Assembly: GCA_965217175.1 (NCBI GenBank) | Contig: OZ244251.1 | Coordinates: 3,038,001-3,102,000, forward strand | Reading direction: 5' to 3' | Length of the DNA: 64,000 nt | DNA from: Bin87 sp965217175 | GTDB taxonomy: Bacteria; Chloroflexota; Dehalococcoidia; Lucifugimonadales; UBA3495 | Part shown: positions 46,467 to 55,543 of the stretch, one piece after another | Layout of the letters: each line of letters begins with the position of its first letter | How positions within the stretch are numbered: the stretch's first letter is position 1 | Translations under genes and position numbers: made by a program | The notes under the pieces: generated by a model | Told to the model about the DNA's origin: nothing | Database searches by the model: none | What the model saw: the letters and a program-made list of their open reading frames with translations, nothing else

Positions 46467-46730
46467 AGTTTCGGTAACATTTCTCAATGAGGCAACAGGA
46501 ACCGGCAAATATGCTTGACGCGGGACACCGATGCCCGCCACGCTCCGGTACGGCTTGACCTGCAGGGAAGAGACTCCCCGCTGGCTACGACGGCTCGGTA
46601 CTCCTGTTCCGACTGGGCAATCCCGTTGTCCGCCAGGTTCGCCGGCGGCGGATGCCGTTGGGGGAAGCGGCCGCTTTGGTGGACAATCCCTTGTCTAGCC
46701 GGTCCCGCCCCCCCAATTAATGTCCGCAGG
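46445..46730. repeat. Terminal region of the integrase-core element plus non-coding DNA
   Basis: The first about 110 bp resemble the solo remnant at 33845-33920 and the odd segment within copy 1 at about 42927-42965 (GGCAAATATGCTTGACG here, GGCAAGAATGCTTGACG there). I take it as the right end of the element. Beyond about 46560 no feature is seen before the synthetase gene. Confidence 0.4.
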
Positions 46731-49700
46731 TCATCCAGGCGCTGGTCTTTCGGCCAGGCTGTCCTTAGTGACCCCGTGCGACGGTCGCGTCCTCAGACAC
46801 TTGGTAACGTAGGCCACATCAACTGGCGGCATTGTGAGCCCAAACCCGCTGATGGCCTCCGTGAACCGGCTGATGTCGTAAGCGCTGGTATCAGACAGGT
46901 ACGATTCGACTGAGTCTAGAGAGTGCACCAGGACTCTCAACTCCATGTCTTCTGCTTGCTCGGCCATTGCTGCCAGTCTTGATTTCCACTCCCCCAATGG
47001 GACACGTTCTGTTGCATATCCATGGCGCTCCATGTAATCAAAGACCTGATCAGCGGGGACGGGTTCCTGTTGGACCACGTTGTAAACCTTGCCCAAATGC
47101 ACCGGATCGTCTGAAATCCTCGTGATGGCGGTCACCAAAAAGTCTACTGGGGTCATCTCGAAGAACCAGTCCGGCGCCGTGGGAGCGTAACCGAGTCGCG
47201 CGCAGGCCTTGATGATCAATGAAAGGAAGTCATTCGGATTGACCGTGCCGGTTCCACTGTGGTGGCCTATGTTGCCCGGTCGGAAAATGCACACCGGGAG
47301 TCCCCGGGATACCGCTGACCATACCAACCGTTCCGCAACCCATTTGGCCTGATTGTAGCCTCCCTCCATCCTGTCCACAAAGTCGTCGATCTGACTGTTT
47401 TCCAGGTAGGGAGAGTCGTCTCCTCCGGGGAAAACGCCGTTGGATGAAATGTACTGGATTGGCTTTGTTTTTGAGTTGCAAGCGAACTTTAGCGCCTCCA
47501 ACGTTCCGCTTACGGTGTGGGGCTTTGCCGCGCTATAGGGATAGGCGTAATTGACTGAGGCGGCGCAATGAAATATCAGATCTATCTCGTCCGAGAGTTG
47601 CTGATACTCATCATCGTCCAGTCCCATTCGAGGCTGGGTAAGGTCTCCGCGGACAGGGACGATTCTCTGTTGCATGGACTGGCCGGCCAGTCCGTAAAAC
47701 CTCTGGGTCTCCAGTATTCGGTTACCAGACGCGTCCGGTCCCGGATTTCGGTCCCTAGCCAAGCAGTAAAAACGAGTGTCCCGGCCCGTGGCGCGCAGCA
47801 GTTCGTCAAGCAGGAAGGCTCCCAGAAACCCTGTTGCCCCAGTGATCAACACCGACGACGCTTCGCTCAATCGGGCAACCGGAGCGCTACCTCTGGGCAC
47901 GACGTCCGGTGCCAGGGTCGAGTCTTCGGCCAGAGAAATTCTTGATCCCATATTCGGCCCTCTATGTTCCAGGTACGACGCCAGTTCACTGATGGTCGGG
48001 TATTCGTAGACCTCCGTGCCGCTGAGTTCAATCCCAAATGTCTTTTCGATGCCCAGCGTGAGAGCCAGGCCAGTCAGCGAGTCGCCGCCCACGTCAAAGA
48101 AGTTCCAGTCGTCCTCCAGGAACTCGCTGTCAATATCCAGGGTTTCGCCCCATAACTCTCGCAAGGCTGTGTGTCGTTCTGTCGAGGTGGCATGCTTGGG
48201 GAGCTGCGCCAGCCGCTTAGCGTCAAACCCGCCTTTACGCGGCACGGGTAGAGCCTTGCGGTCCAATTTTCCTGTCTGCTGGTTCAACGGGAGCGCTTCG
48301 ATCTCTACGAAGTGGCTGGGCACCATGTAGAGAGGCAGATACCGCTCCAACAGAGTACGCAGGTCTTTGCTTGTTCTGCTGGCAGTGTCGACTCGCCATG
48401 TCGTCTGCGGGCCCCGTACCACGTAGGCCACCAATCGCTTGTTGGTTTCGTCTTCCGTTTCGGCCAACACCGCCGCATCCGCCACACCACAGTGATTGCG
48501 TAGCGTCTCCTCGATGGCGCCCAGGTAAACGCTGTAACCCCTGATTTTGACCATAGAATCGGTTCGCCCAACGATGGTTGTCATTCCCCCCGCATCCACC
48601 TCGGCCAGGTCGCCGGTCGCGTAGTATCTCTCACCATCCAGTGTGACGAACTTTTCCGCGTCCAGGTCGGGCCTCTTCAAGTAGCCCCTGGCAAGCCCGC
48701 GTCCGCCGATGTACAACTCGCCGACGCCGCTCGGAACCAGGGCCGACTGTCCCTCCGGAAGTACGCGGACCGTCACTCCATCCATCGGCAATCCCACCGG
48801 GCAGGCGGCCATTCCTTCCGTGCTCAAATTCGTCAATCCAATGGTGCAAGTATCATGGGCCTCGCTGATGCTGTAAGTATTGAAAACGTTGGCCGAAGCG
48901 GGCAAAAGTTCCAAAGCCAGCTTCAACAGGCTGGTTGGTACCACCTCTCCGTTCAGCCAAACCACTTGTAGAGACGACAATCGGTGGCGCAAGAGGTCAG
49001 GGTCTGCCGAGTTCAGGACCGCCTGCAACGGGGACGGAGTGAACAGGACCTCCGAAATCTGGTGTTCCGCTATAAACTGGGTGAGAGCCCTGGGAAGGAA
49101 TATGGTGTCATCAGGGATTACGTACACCGTCCCGCCTTTGAGCAGCGGACGGAGGAACTCCCACGGGAAGAAAATGTTGCAGGCGACCCGGTCCCCAACG
49201 ACGTAGGAACTGAACTTGTACCTGGCAAAGTAGGAAGAAATGACGGATCCGCTGGTCTGCATCACCCCCTTTGGGTCCCCGGTCGTGCCGGAAGTGTAAG
49301 GCAGAAAAGCCAGGTCGTCGTTCGCAACTTCAACTTCAGAGGTTGCGGCATAGCAGTCCCTCCAGGACGGATCGCTGTCAATAGGCAATACATGCGTTCC
49401 GGTGAGCTGCTTCAACCGTGACAGGTGCCGCGCTTGGGTGATCACCACCTTGGGCTGCGCTTCCGACAAATTGGCTCGGAGCTGAGGTTCGGGCGAGTCC
49501 AGGGCCATGTGCATGAAGGCGGCCCCAGCCTTCAGAGTACCGATGCTGGCAACGATGTAATCCGGGCACGTCTCCATAAAAATGCCCACGGGGTCATCGG
49601 TTGAAACACCGCAATTCAGAAGATGGACCCCCAACGCGTCCGTGGCTTGGTCCAACTGGGCATAGGATGTCCGCTCACCTCGGAATACGATCGCCGGTTG

Positions 49701-49763
49701 GTCCGGAGTTCTGGCTGCTTGTGCTTTGAAAAGCTGATGTAGACCACTCTCTGCGGAATTCAT
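46731..49763 (-). CDS. Adenylation-carrier-reductase (A-T-R) NRPS-like enzyme
   Basis: The 1010-residue protein has three domains. The adenylation domain (about 5-500) has LPYTSGTTGDPKGVMQ, NTYSISEAHDT, YATGDLAEVD, GRTDSMVKIRGYSVYLGAIE and the Lys in NQQTGKLDRKAL. The carrier domain (about 560-600) has phosphopantetheine Ser in FFDVGGDSLTG. The thioester reductase (about 640-1000) has LITGATGFLGAFLLDELL, SSNGVFPGG and YNQAKW. Together it should activate a carboxylic acid and release it as an aldehyde or alcohol with NAD(P)H. The position that is Asp in alpha-amino-acid domains is Ile (NIFFPWEF), so a non-amino acid is likely. ATG 49763 was chosen over 49796. Confidence 0.88.
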   Translation of the reverse strand: MNSAESGLHQLFKAQAARTPDQPAIVFRGERTSYAQLDQATDALGVHLLNCGVSTDDPVGIFMETCPDYIVASIGTLKAGAAFMHMALDSPEPQLRANLSEAQPKVVITQARHLSRLKQLTGTHVLPIDSDPSWRDCYAATSEVEVANDDLAFLPYTSGTTGDPKGVMQTSGSVISSYFARYKFSSYVVGDRVACNIFFPWEFLRPLLKGGTVYVIPDDTIFLPRALTQFIAEHQISEVLFTPSPLQAVLNSADPDLLRHRLSSLQVVWLNGEVVPTSLLKLALELLPASANVFNTYSISEAHDTCTIGLTNLSTEGMAACPVGLPMDGVTVRVLPEGQSALVPSGVGELYIGGRGLARGYLKRPDLDAEKFVTLDGERYYATGDLAEVDAGGMTTIVGRTDSMVKIRGYSVYLGAIEETLRNHCGVADAAVLAETEDETNKRLVAYVVRGPQTTWRVDTASRTSKDLRTLLERYLPLYMVPSHFVEIEALPLNQQTGKLDRKALPVPRKGGFDAKRLAQLPKHATSTERHTALRELWGETLDIDSEFLEDDWNFFDVGGDSLTGLALTLGIEKTFGIELSGTEVYEYPTISELASYLEHRGPNMGSRISLAEDSTLAPDVVPRGSAPVARLSEASSVLITGATGFLGAFLLDELLRATGRDTRFYCLARDRNPGPDASGNRILETQRFYGLAGQSMQQRIVPVRGDLTQPRMGLDDDEYQQLSDEIDLIFHCAASVNYAYPYSAAKPHTVSGTLEALKFACNSKTKPIQYISSNGVFPGGDDSPYLENSQIDDFVDRMEGGYNQAKWVAERLVWSAVSRGLPVCIFRPGNIGHHSGTGTVNPNDFLSLIIKACARLGYAPTAPDWFFEMTPVDFLVTAITRISDDPVHLGKVYNVVQQEPVPADQVFDYMERHGYATERVPLGEWKSRLAAMAEQAEDMELRVLVHSLDSVESYLSDTSAYDISRFTEAISGFGLTMPPVDVAYVTKCLRTRPSHGVTKDSLAERPAPG

Positions 49764-49932
49764 ACGACAATCTCGAGCACCAGCAATCGCAAGCAAGCAA
49801 AACGAGCGATGATGCGGTGGTTTTGGGATGTAGGATTCGATTTTACAAAAATCCTCACGCTATGTAGACTTATCTGGTAAAAATATAGTCGTTTTTCGTC
49901 TCGCCAATGCCGTTAGATTTACGGGTGGCCCT

Positions 49933-50622
49933 ATGCAATCCGACTCTTTGGACTTTTACCGGGAAAACGCCCAGAGATATTCTCAGCTTTCCCACGAATA
50001 TACTCATTCCGTGTACACTGCTACCTCTCACCCTGCCCTGGCTGGCGATCTGGACCTGCTCAAGCGGGTCGTCGAACCGGCGTCAGGCAAACGTGGGCTG
50101 GACGCGGGATGCGGGGCGGGCGCACGGGACGTTTACCTTTTGAACACTTGGGGGTATGACGTCTATGGAGTCGACGCGGTGGAGGAAAACATCAGCCTCG
50201 GGAAAGAGTTGCACCCGGCAATCGCCGACCGCCTCCGAGTAGCTGACATGAGCGAGCCGCTGGACTTTGAGACGGGTTTCTTTGATTTCGTCCTGTGCAA
50301 CGCTGTGATACAGCATCTGACTCCAGAGACCACCGAAACTACGACTATCCCCGAGCTGGCCAGGGTACTGGCTCCCGGGGGAGTGCTACAGCTGATGTTC
50401 AAGACCGGCGCGGGAGTGACGACCATCAGCGACCGCGCTTACGGAACCTACGGTGTAGACAGGTCCTTTCAGCTCTACGACGAACTCCGCTTGTTGAAGA
50501 TACTGGAGGACTGTGGCTGCTCACTCGTGGAAGCGGCAGGGAGCGATGATCTGGGCGGAATGCTCTATTTCAGCGACCCCAAGCCGATGCGCTATTGCGC
50601 TTTTTGGGCGAGGAAGGACTAG
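49933..50622 (+). CDS. SAM-dependent class I methyltransferase
   Basis: The 229-residue protein has motif I LDAGCGAGARDVYLL, motif II acidic GVDAVEENI and motif IV FDFVLCNAVIQHLTPE. It is Rossmann-type, cytoplasmic, substrate unknown. It is divergent from the A-T-R enzyme with 170 bp of AT-rich DNA between, which probably holds both promoters. Its neighbourhood suggests it methylates the A-T-R product or a related small molecule. Confidence 0.85.
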   Translation: MQSDSLDFYRENAQRYSQLSHEYTHSVYTATSHPALAGDLDLLKRVVEPASGKRGLDAGCGAGARDVYLLNTWGYDVYGVDAVEENISLGKELHPAIADRLRVADMSEPLDFETGFFDFVLCNAVIQHLTPETTETTTIPELARVLAPGGVLQLMFKTGAGVTTISDRAYGTYGVDRSFQLYDELRLLKILEDCGCSLVEAAGSDDLGGMLYFSDPKPMRYCAFWARKD

Positions 50623-50632
50623 GCCAGTCGGC

Positions 50633-51595
50633 TCACAGAGGCATGGGTCGGACATCCAACGTGGCGGCGGTTTCCTGGATCTCACTCATGGAGAGACCGG
50701 CAATCCCAGCCACCTGGCACTTGAGCCCGGCGTAGCCGGCGGCAAGACGAGCGCAATTCTCCAAAGGCCATCCTCTTCGAAGTCCGTATATGATGCCTGC
50801 CGAAAAGGCCGCTCCGGCCCCGTAACAGTCCAGCACCTTTACTGCCGGGGTCCTGACCCAGTAGGTCTCCTGTCCCTGGGCTACCACACAGCCGTCTGCG
50901 CCCAAGGTCACCAGGGCCGTGCCCACGCCCTGACCGATCAGGGAACGCGCGATGTCGGCAGGGCTTCCGGACACTCCGGGTTCGTCCATAGAAACCTGAC
51001 AGATGCTGGCGTATTCCAACAGACCCGTCACCCCGGGGTTCTTTTGGTATTGCGATTCCAAATTGAGAAAAACGGGCACGCCTTGGGAAAAGGCGGTTTC
51101 CATAGCCTCCACCACCCTGGGGCCGTCATACCAGTCAACGTAGAGCAGTCCTGCCCCTGCAAGGTTGGTGAATGTTGGCGCTTCCAACCTGTCCAGGACC
51201 ACGGGCTCCCGCCGTTGGAAATAGGTGCGGCCCCCGGTGGCATCCAGGATTCCCACTTCCAACGGAGTTGCCAGTCCCTGGCTGACTCTTTCATCGGTGT
51301 CCACTCCCCACGACTTCAGATGTTCAAGGACTGTCCCACCGTAGTGATCGGCGCCTACCGGAGTGGAGACAAGCCTGGTCGGTACACCCCAGCCGGACAG
51401 AATGCAGGCCACGATGGCGGCGTCGTCTCCCACGGTTTCGACTGAGCCTACGACCAACGCGCCGCCATTTTTCGGCGGAAGGTCATCCACCATCATGAGC
51501 AGGCAATAGGTCAGAAATCCAAAGCAGACCACATCTCCGCTGGGTATTCCGACCGGGTTGTGGCCTTCGCCGGCGGCTGACGGATTAATCGGCAT
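50633..51595 (-). CDS. PfkB-family carbohydrate kinase homologue lacking the catalytic Asp
   Basis: The 320-residue protein has the ribokinase/PfkB fold: GGALVVGSVETVGDDAAIVAC at the substrate site, and LVTLGADGCVVAQ. The anion-hole/catalytic motif reads DCYGAGAAFSAGIIYGL, so the Asp of the usual GAGD is Ala. That Asp is the catalytic base of the family, so kinase activity is doubtful. It may bind a sugar or nucleoside for another purpose. It converges with the methyltransferase gene with 10 bp between stops. Confidence 0.82.
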   Translation of the reverse strand: MPINPSAAGEGHNPVGIPSGDVVCFGFLTYCLLMMVDDLPPKNGGALVVGSVETVGDDAAIVACILSGWGVPTRLVSTPVGADHYGGTVLEHLKSWGVDTDERVSQGLATPLEVGILDATGGRTYFQRREPVVLDRLEAPTFTNLAGAGLLYVDWYDGPRVVEAMETAFSQGVPVFLNLESQYQKNPGVTGLLEYASICQVSMDEPGVSGSPADIARSLIGQGVGTALVTLGADGCVVAQGQETYWVRTPAVKVLDCYGAGAAFSAGIIYGLRRGWPLENCARLAAGYAGLKCQVAGIAGLSMSEIQETAATLDVRPMPL

Positions 51596-52149
51596 GACAG
51601 GTTAGATCCTTCGCTTGAAATACCAATCGCAAGCGCCGAAAATCGCTGTGAAATCGTCGGCGATCGACGAACAATGCCAGCCGATGGTATCGTGGAACCG
51701 GACAGATTGTCCAACAAGGAAACGGGACAGGAAATGCTAATGATTTTACCACTCCTGCTGAAGCTGCAGCGACCACTGGAATTAAACTCCTGTCTCACCC
51801 ATTCAACGACCTGCAGGTCGTTAACCCGAAAACGGCACTGCTTACAGTCCCCTTGAGTCCGCGTGCCCGGAGATTTACCCGGAGATTCCAAAGCGAGATA
51901 TATCAGGTTATCGTTCGCTCCGTACCCGCGGAGATTCAACGTCCTATTTCTCAGCGAATATCGATTGCCTCACAATTCCGCGGATAATTCCCAAAAATCA
52001 GTGCCACTCCCCAAGGATTTGCACCTCTCCTGCGGATAGTCCCTACAGCCGGATAAGGTCCCCCCATTGAGATTCGGGTTCGAGCCACATGCGGGAAAGT
52101 TTGCCGCGAAAACCAAACTTGGGAGCGACTACCATGACGGACCCTAGTA
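51596..52149. other. Non-coding stretch between the kinase gene and the first IS630-like copy
   Basis: I see no gene, RNA or clear repeat in these 550 bp. The sequence is less GC-rich than the flanks. Confidence 0.5.
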
Positions 52150-53400
52150 CTCAGTCAACGTTGGTAGGGCATGGGTAAAACCGATGGAGTTTGTTTCTGG
52201 CGTCGTCGGTGCTGAACCGCCAGTTGATGGTGACGCCCGCTGCCTTGCGCTCGGTTTCGTAGGCGGTGATTTGGCGTTGCAGAGCGTCTGCGTCGGGGTT
52301 TCTTCCCCTGAGGCAGGCTCAGCTCAACACGCTGAACTCAATCTCCGCCATCCCTTCGGCAAGCTCAGGACAGGATTGAGCCAACTGGCGTGCTTGGGCG
52401 TGTGGCGAAACTCCAGACGTTTGGCGATGCGTCGGGCCTCGGCAGGCAGAAAGGTCTCGTACCGGGACGCCATGCGGTGAGTGTTCAGGTTGTCCAGCAC
52501 CACGCGGACCACCGGAGCGTGGGGGTAGACCACGTTCACCAGCCACTGCATCTGGTGGGCGAAGTCGGCCATGGTGCGGCGCTCGGTGATGGCCACGTGG
52601 CGCCAGCCCGCCAGGGGCTCGCAGGTCAGGAAGAGGTTGCGGGTACCGCCACGTCGATACTCGTAGCCCTGCCGCCGCGGTCGTCCCGGCTGGGCGGGCA
52701 ACGGCGCTCTGACCACGGCCAGCAGTTGGGTGGAGGTCTCGTCGAAACAGATGACCGGTCGTTGGGGGTCGTCGGGTTCGGCATACAAGTCCAGCACGTC
52801 CTCCATGGCCGCCACAAACTCCCCGTTCATCCTTGGGGCGGGATGCACCAGCACGGCTTCAGCCAAGGCTTGAGTTGTTTTTTTCAGCGCCCTGCCGCAC
52901 CGTTTGGTAGCTGATGCGAAACCACTATCTTGCATTCAACCAGCCGGTCCGCCAGCAATTTCAGGTCCAACTTACCCGGCCCAGTGGCGGTTCGGCGCAG
53001 GCCAGGGCAACCAGGCGGGCTTCCCCCTGACCGTCCAACTTCTTCGACGGCGATTGAGTTGCTCCAGAATGCGTCCCAAGGCCCCTCTCACCCTGGGGCC
53101 TCCACACAGCGGCGCCGTACCCTTTCCACCGTCGCCCGTTGCCAACGGAGGGACCGGGCGATATCGCCGTCCTTCATCACCCCGTCCCCTTGCGTAAGTC
53201 ATCGCTTCAACAGCAGAATGCGAGCATGGGTCTGCCGGTAGGCCGCCGCCCTGGCCCTCTCGACACCATTGCGCTTCAATTCCTGCACGCTCCTCCACAC
53301 TCAGTTCGACCCGGATGCTTCTTCCCATCACTCACATCATGCGCACCAACTTTAGCTCCTTTAATTCACCTCATTACCCATCAGTTCAAAGCTGTTGGGC
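52150..53400 (-). mobile_element. IS630-family element copy 1, mosaic and decayed
   Basis: It starts CTCAGTCAACGTTGG after TA, as copy 2 does. The transposase C-terminal half has VICFDETSTQLLAVVRAPLP and VVRVVLDNLNTHRMAS, the first two DDE Asp sites. It then meets a 23-bp insertion at about 52356-52378, after HASWLN, which shifts the frame before the catalytic Glu (MAEIEFSVLS is in another frame). The N-terminal part (53331-52972, GRSIRVELSVEERA) differs from that of copy 2, so the copy is mosaic. The far end has no clear inverted repeat. Confidence 0.65.
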
Positions 53401-53408
53401 TACTAGTA

Positions 53409-54666
53409 CTCAGTCAACGTTGGTAGGGCATGGGTAAAACCGATGGAGTTTGTTTCCGGCGTCGTCGGTGCTGACCGCCAGTTGATGGTGACGCCCGCTG
53501 CCTTGGGCTCGGTTTCGTAGGCGGTGAGGTTTGGCGTTGCAGAGCGTCTGCGTCGGGGTTTCCCCCTGAGCGCGAGGCTCGGCTCAACACCGCGTGGGTC
53601 TGAACTCAACCTCCTTCCATCCCTTCGGCGCTAAAGCTCAGGCACAGGATTGAGCCAACTGGCGTGCTTGGGCGTGTGGCGAAACTCCAGACGTTTGGCG
53701 ATGCGTCGGGCCTCGGCAGGCAGAAAGGTCTCGTACCGGGACGCCATGCGGTGAGTGTTCAGGTTGTCCAGCACCACGCGGACCACCGGAGCGTGGGGGT
53801 AGACCACGTTCACCAGCCACTGCATCTGGTGGGCGAAGTCGGCCATGGTGCGGCGCTCGGTGATGGCCACGTGGCGCCAGCCCGCCAGGGGCTCGCAGGT
53901 CAGGAAGAGGTTGCGGGTACCGCCACGTCGATACTCGTAGCTCTGCCGCCGCGGTCGTCCCGGCTGGGCGGGCAACGGCGCTCTGACCACGGCCAGCAGT
54001 TGGGTGGAGGTCTCGTCGAAACAGATGACCGGTCGTTGGGGGTCGTCGGGTTGGCCATACAAGCCCAACCCAGCACGTCCTCCATGGCCGCCACAAACTC
54101 CCCGTTCATCCGGGGGATGCACCACTGTTGCTTCCGCCAGGGCTTGAGGGTGTTTTTTTGAGCCTGAGCGTTACCGTCTCGTTGGATAGCGACGCCACCA
54201 ATCCCAGTTCCACCACCTTGTCGGCCAGCAACCGCAGGGTCCAGTGGTCATGGCCCTCGGGCGCGTCGCTGCACGCCAACGCAATCAGGTGGGCTTCGCC
54301 TCGATCATCCAGCTTGCGATACCGATTGGCTTGAGGATGGTCGTGCAGCACGCCGCCCAATCCTTCCTCGGCATACCGTCTTTGGTGCGGAACACCGTGC
54401 GCGGCGACGTGTCCAGGGCCACCGCCACCTGTGAAGCACTCCATCCGTCATCAGTCTTGAGCAGGATGCGCGCCCGATTGATGACCCGAGCCGAGCACTG
54501 GCCCCTACGGATCAATCGCTCCAATTGGGCTTGATCTTCCGGCGACAACCGTACCGCATATTTCTCCGCAACCATAGATGCCACACCTCCCACACCGCTG
54601 TTTGCCAATCAGCGCAACAACCGTGGCCCGTTTCACGCTTCATCTGCCCTTTCAGGTTTGACTGAA
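53409..54666 (-). mobile_element. IS630-family element copy 2, decayed
   Basis: Ends CTCAGTCAA (53409) and TTGACTGAA (54666) are imperfect inverted repeats with TA on both sides, the IS630 target. The transposase starts at about 54575 (EKYAVRLSPEDQAQLERLI) and is frameshifted near 54390 and 54120. The central part (VICFDETSTQL, VVRVVLDNLNTH) is nearly identical to copy 1. It ends at the same site after HASWLN with a longer, altered form of the same small insertion. Its right end touches the IS5 copy B target site. Confidence 0.75.
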
Positions 54667-54672
54667 TACTAG

Positions 54673-55543
54673 GGCTAATCGACAATTGCTAACCCCAGAT
54701 GACAGAGGCTACCAAGTGCAGGGCCGACAGAAAATACAAGCTCCTGCGATCACACCGGGTGGCGATTCGGCGCCACTGCTTCAGTTTGTTGAAGGCTCGC
54801 TCAATCAGGTAGCGCTCCCAATACAGTTCCCGGTCGTATTCCCAAGGGTCCCTCCGGTTTGACTTGGGCGGTATGACCGCTTCCGCTCCTTGGTCCCGGA
54901 TGAAGGCCAGTACCCGGTTGCTTTCATACCCCTTGTCGGCGATGACGGCCCCAGTCTCGATACCGGTCAGCAGAGGTATGGCCTGGGAGACATCCGCCCG
55001 TTGACCGCCGGTGAGAGAGAAACGCACCGGGCGCCCCTGGGCATCAACAAGGAGATGAATCTTGGGGCTCAGTCCGCCGCGGGAGCGGCCCAGAGCCTCA
55101 CTTTGGCCCCCCCTTTGCCACAGACCGCCCGCTGATGGGCCCGCACTATAGTGGAATCAACCATCACATACTTGTTGTCCGGGTCATCCAGCAACACTTG
55201 GAAGATCCTCTCCCAGATTCCGGACCTGGCCCAGCGGGTGAAACGTTTGTGGACGCTTTTCCAGTTGCCATACCCCGGGGGCAAGTCTTTCCACTGGGCG
55301 CCGCTGCGCAGCACCCACAGGACGCCGTTGACGAAGGTCCGGTTATCCTTGGCCGTAACGCCCACCCAGCCGGGACGCCCCGGCAGGAAACTCTCCACCT
55401 GCCGCCATTGAGTGCTGCTCAACTGGTAACTCATCACATACCTCCCTTCCACCACACTTTGCTGCCAGAGTTTCACTGTACCTCCTGGTACTCTGTTTCT
55501 GCCCTACCACCACAACCGGGTTTCGTCCAATTGTCGATTAGCC
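54673..55543 (-). mobile_element. IS5-family (IS427-like) element, 871 bp, copy B
   Basis: The element has the same inverted repeats and length as copy A, in opposite orientation. CTAG flanks it at 54669-54672 and 55544-55547. The right CTAG supplies the TAG stop of the binding-protein gene, so the insertion sits exactly at that gene's end without changing its product. The left flank is the end of IS630 copy 2. Confidence 0.9.
54689..55434 (-). CDS. IS5-family transposase, two frames (copy B)
   Basis: OrfA (55434-55069) and OrfB (to 54689) encode the same residues as copy A throughout the parts I compared, including the AAAGGGGGGG slippage run. Both frames are intact, so the two copies diverged very recently. 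Confidence 0.85.
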
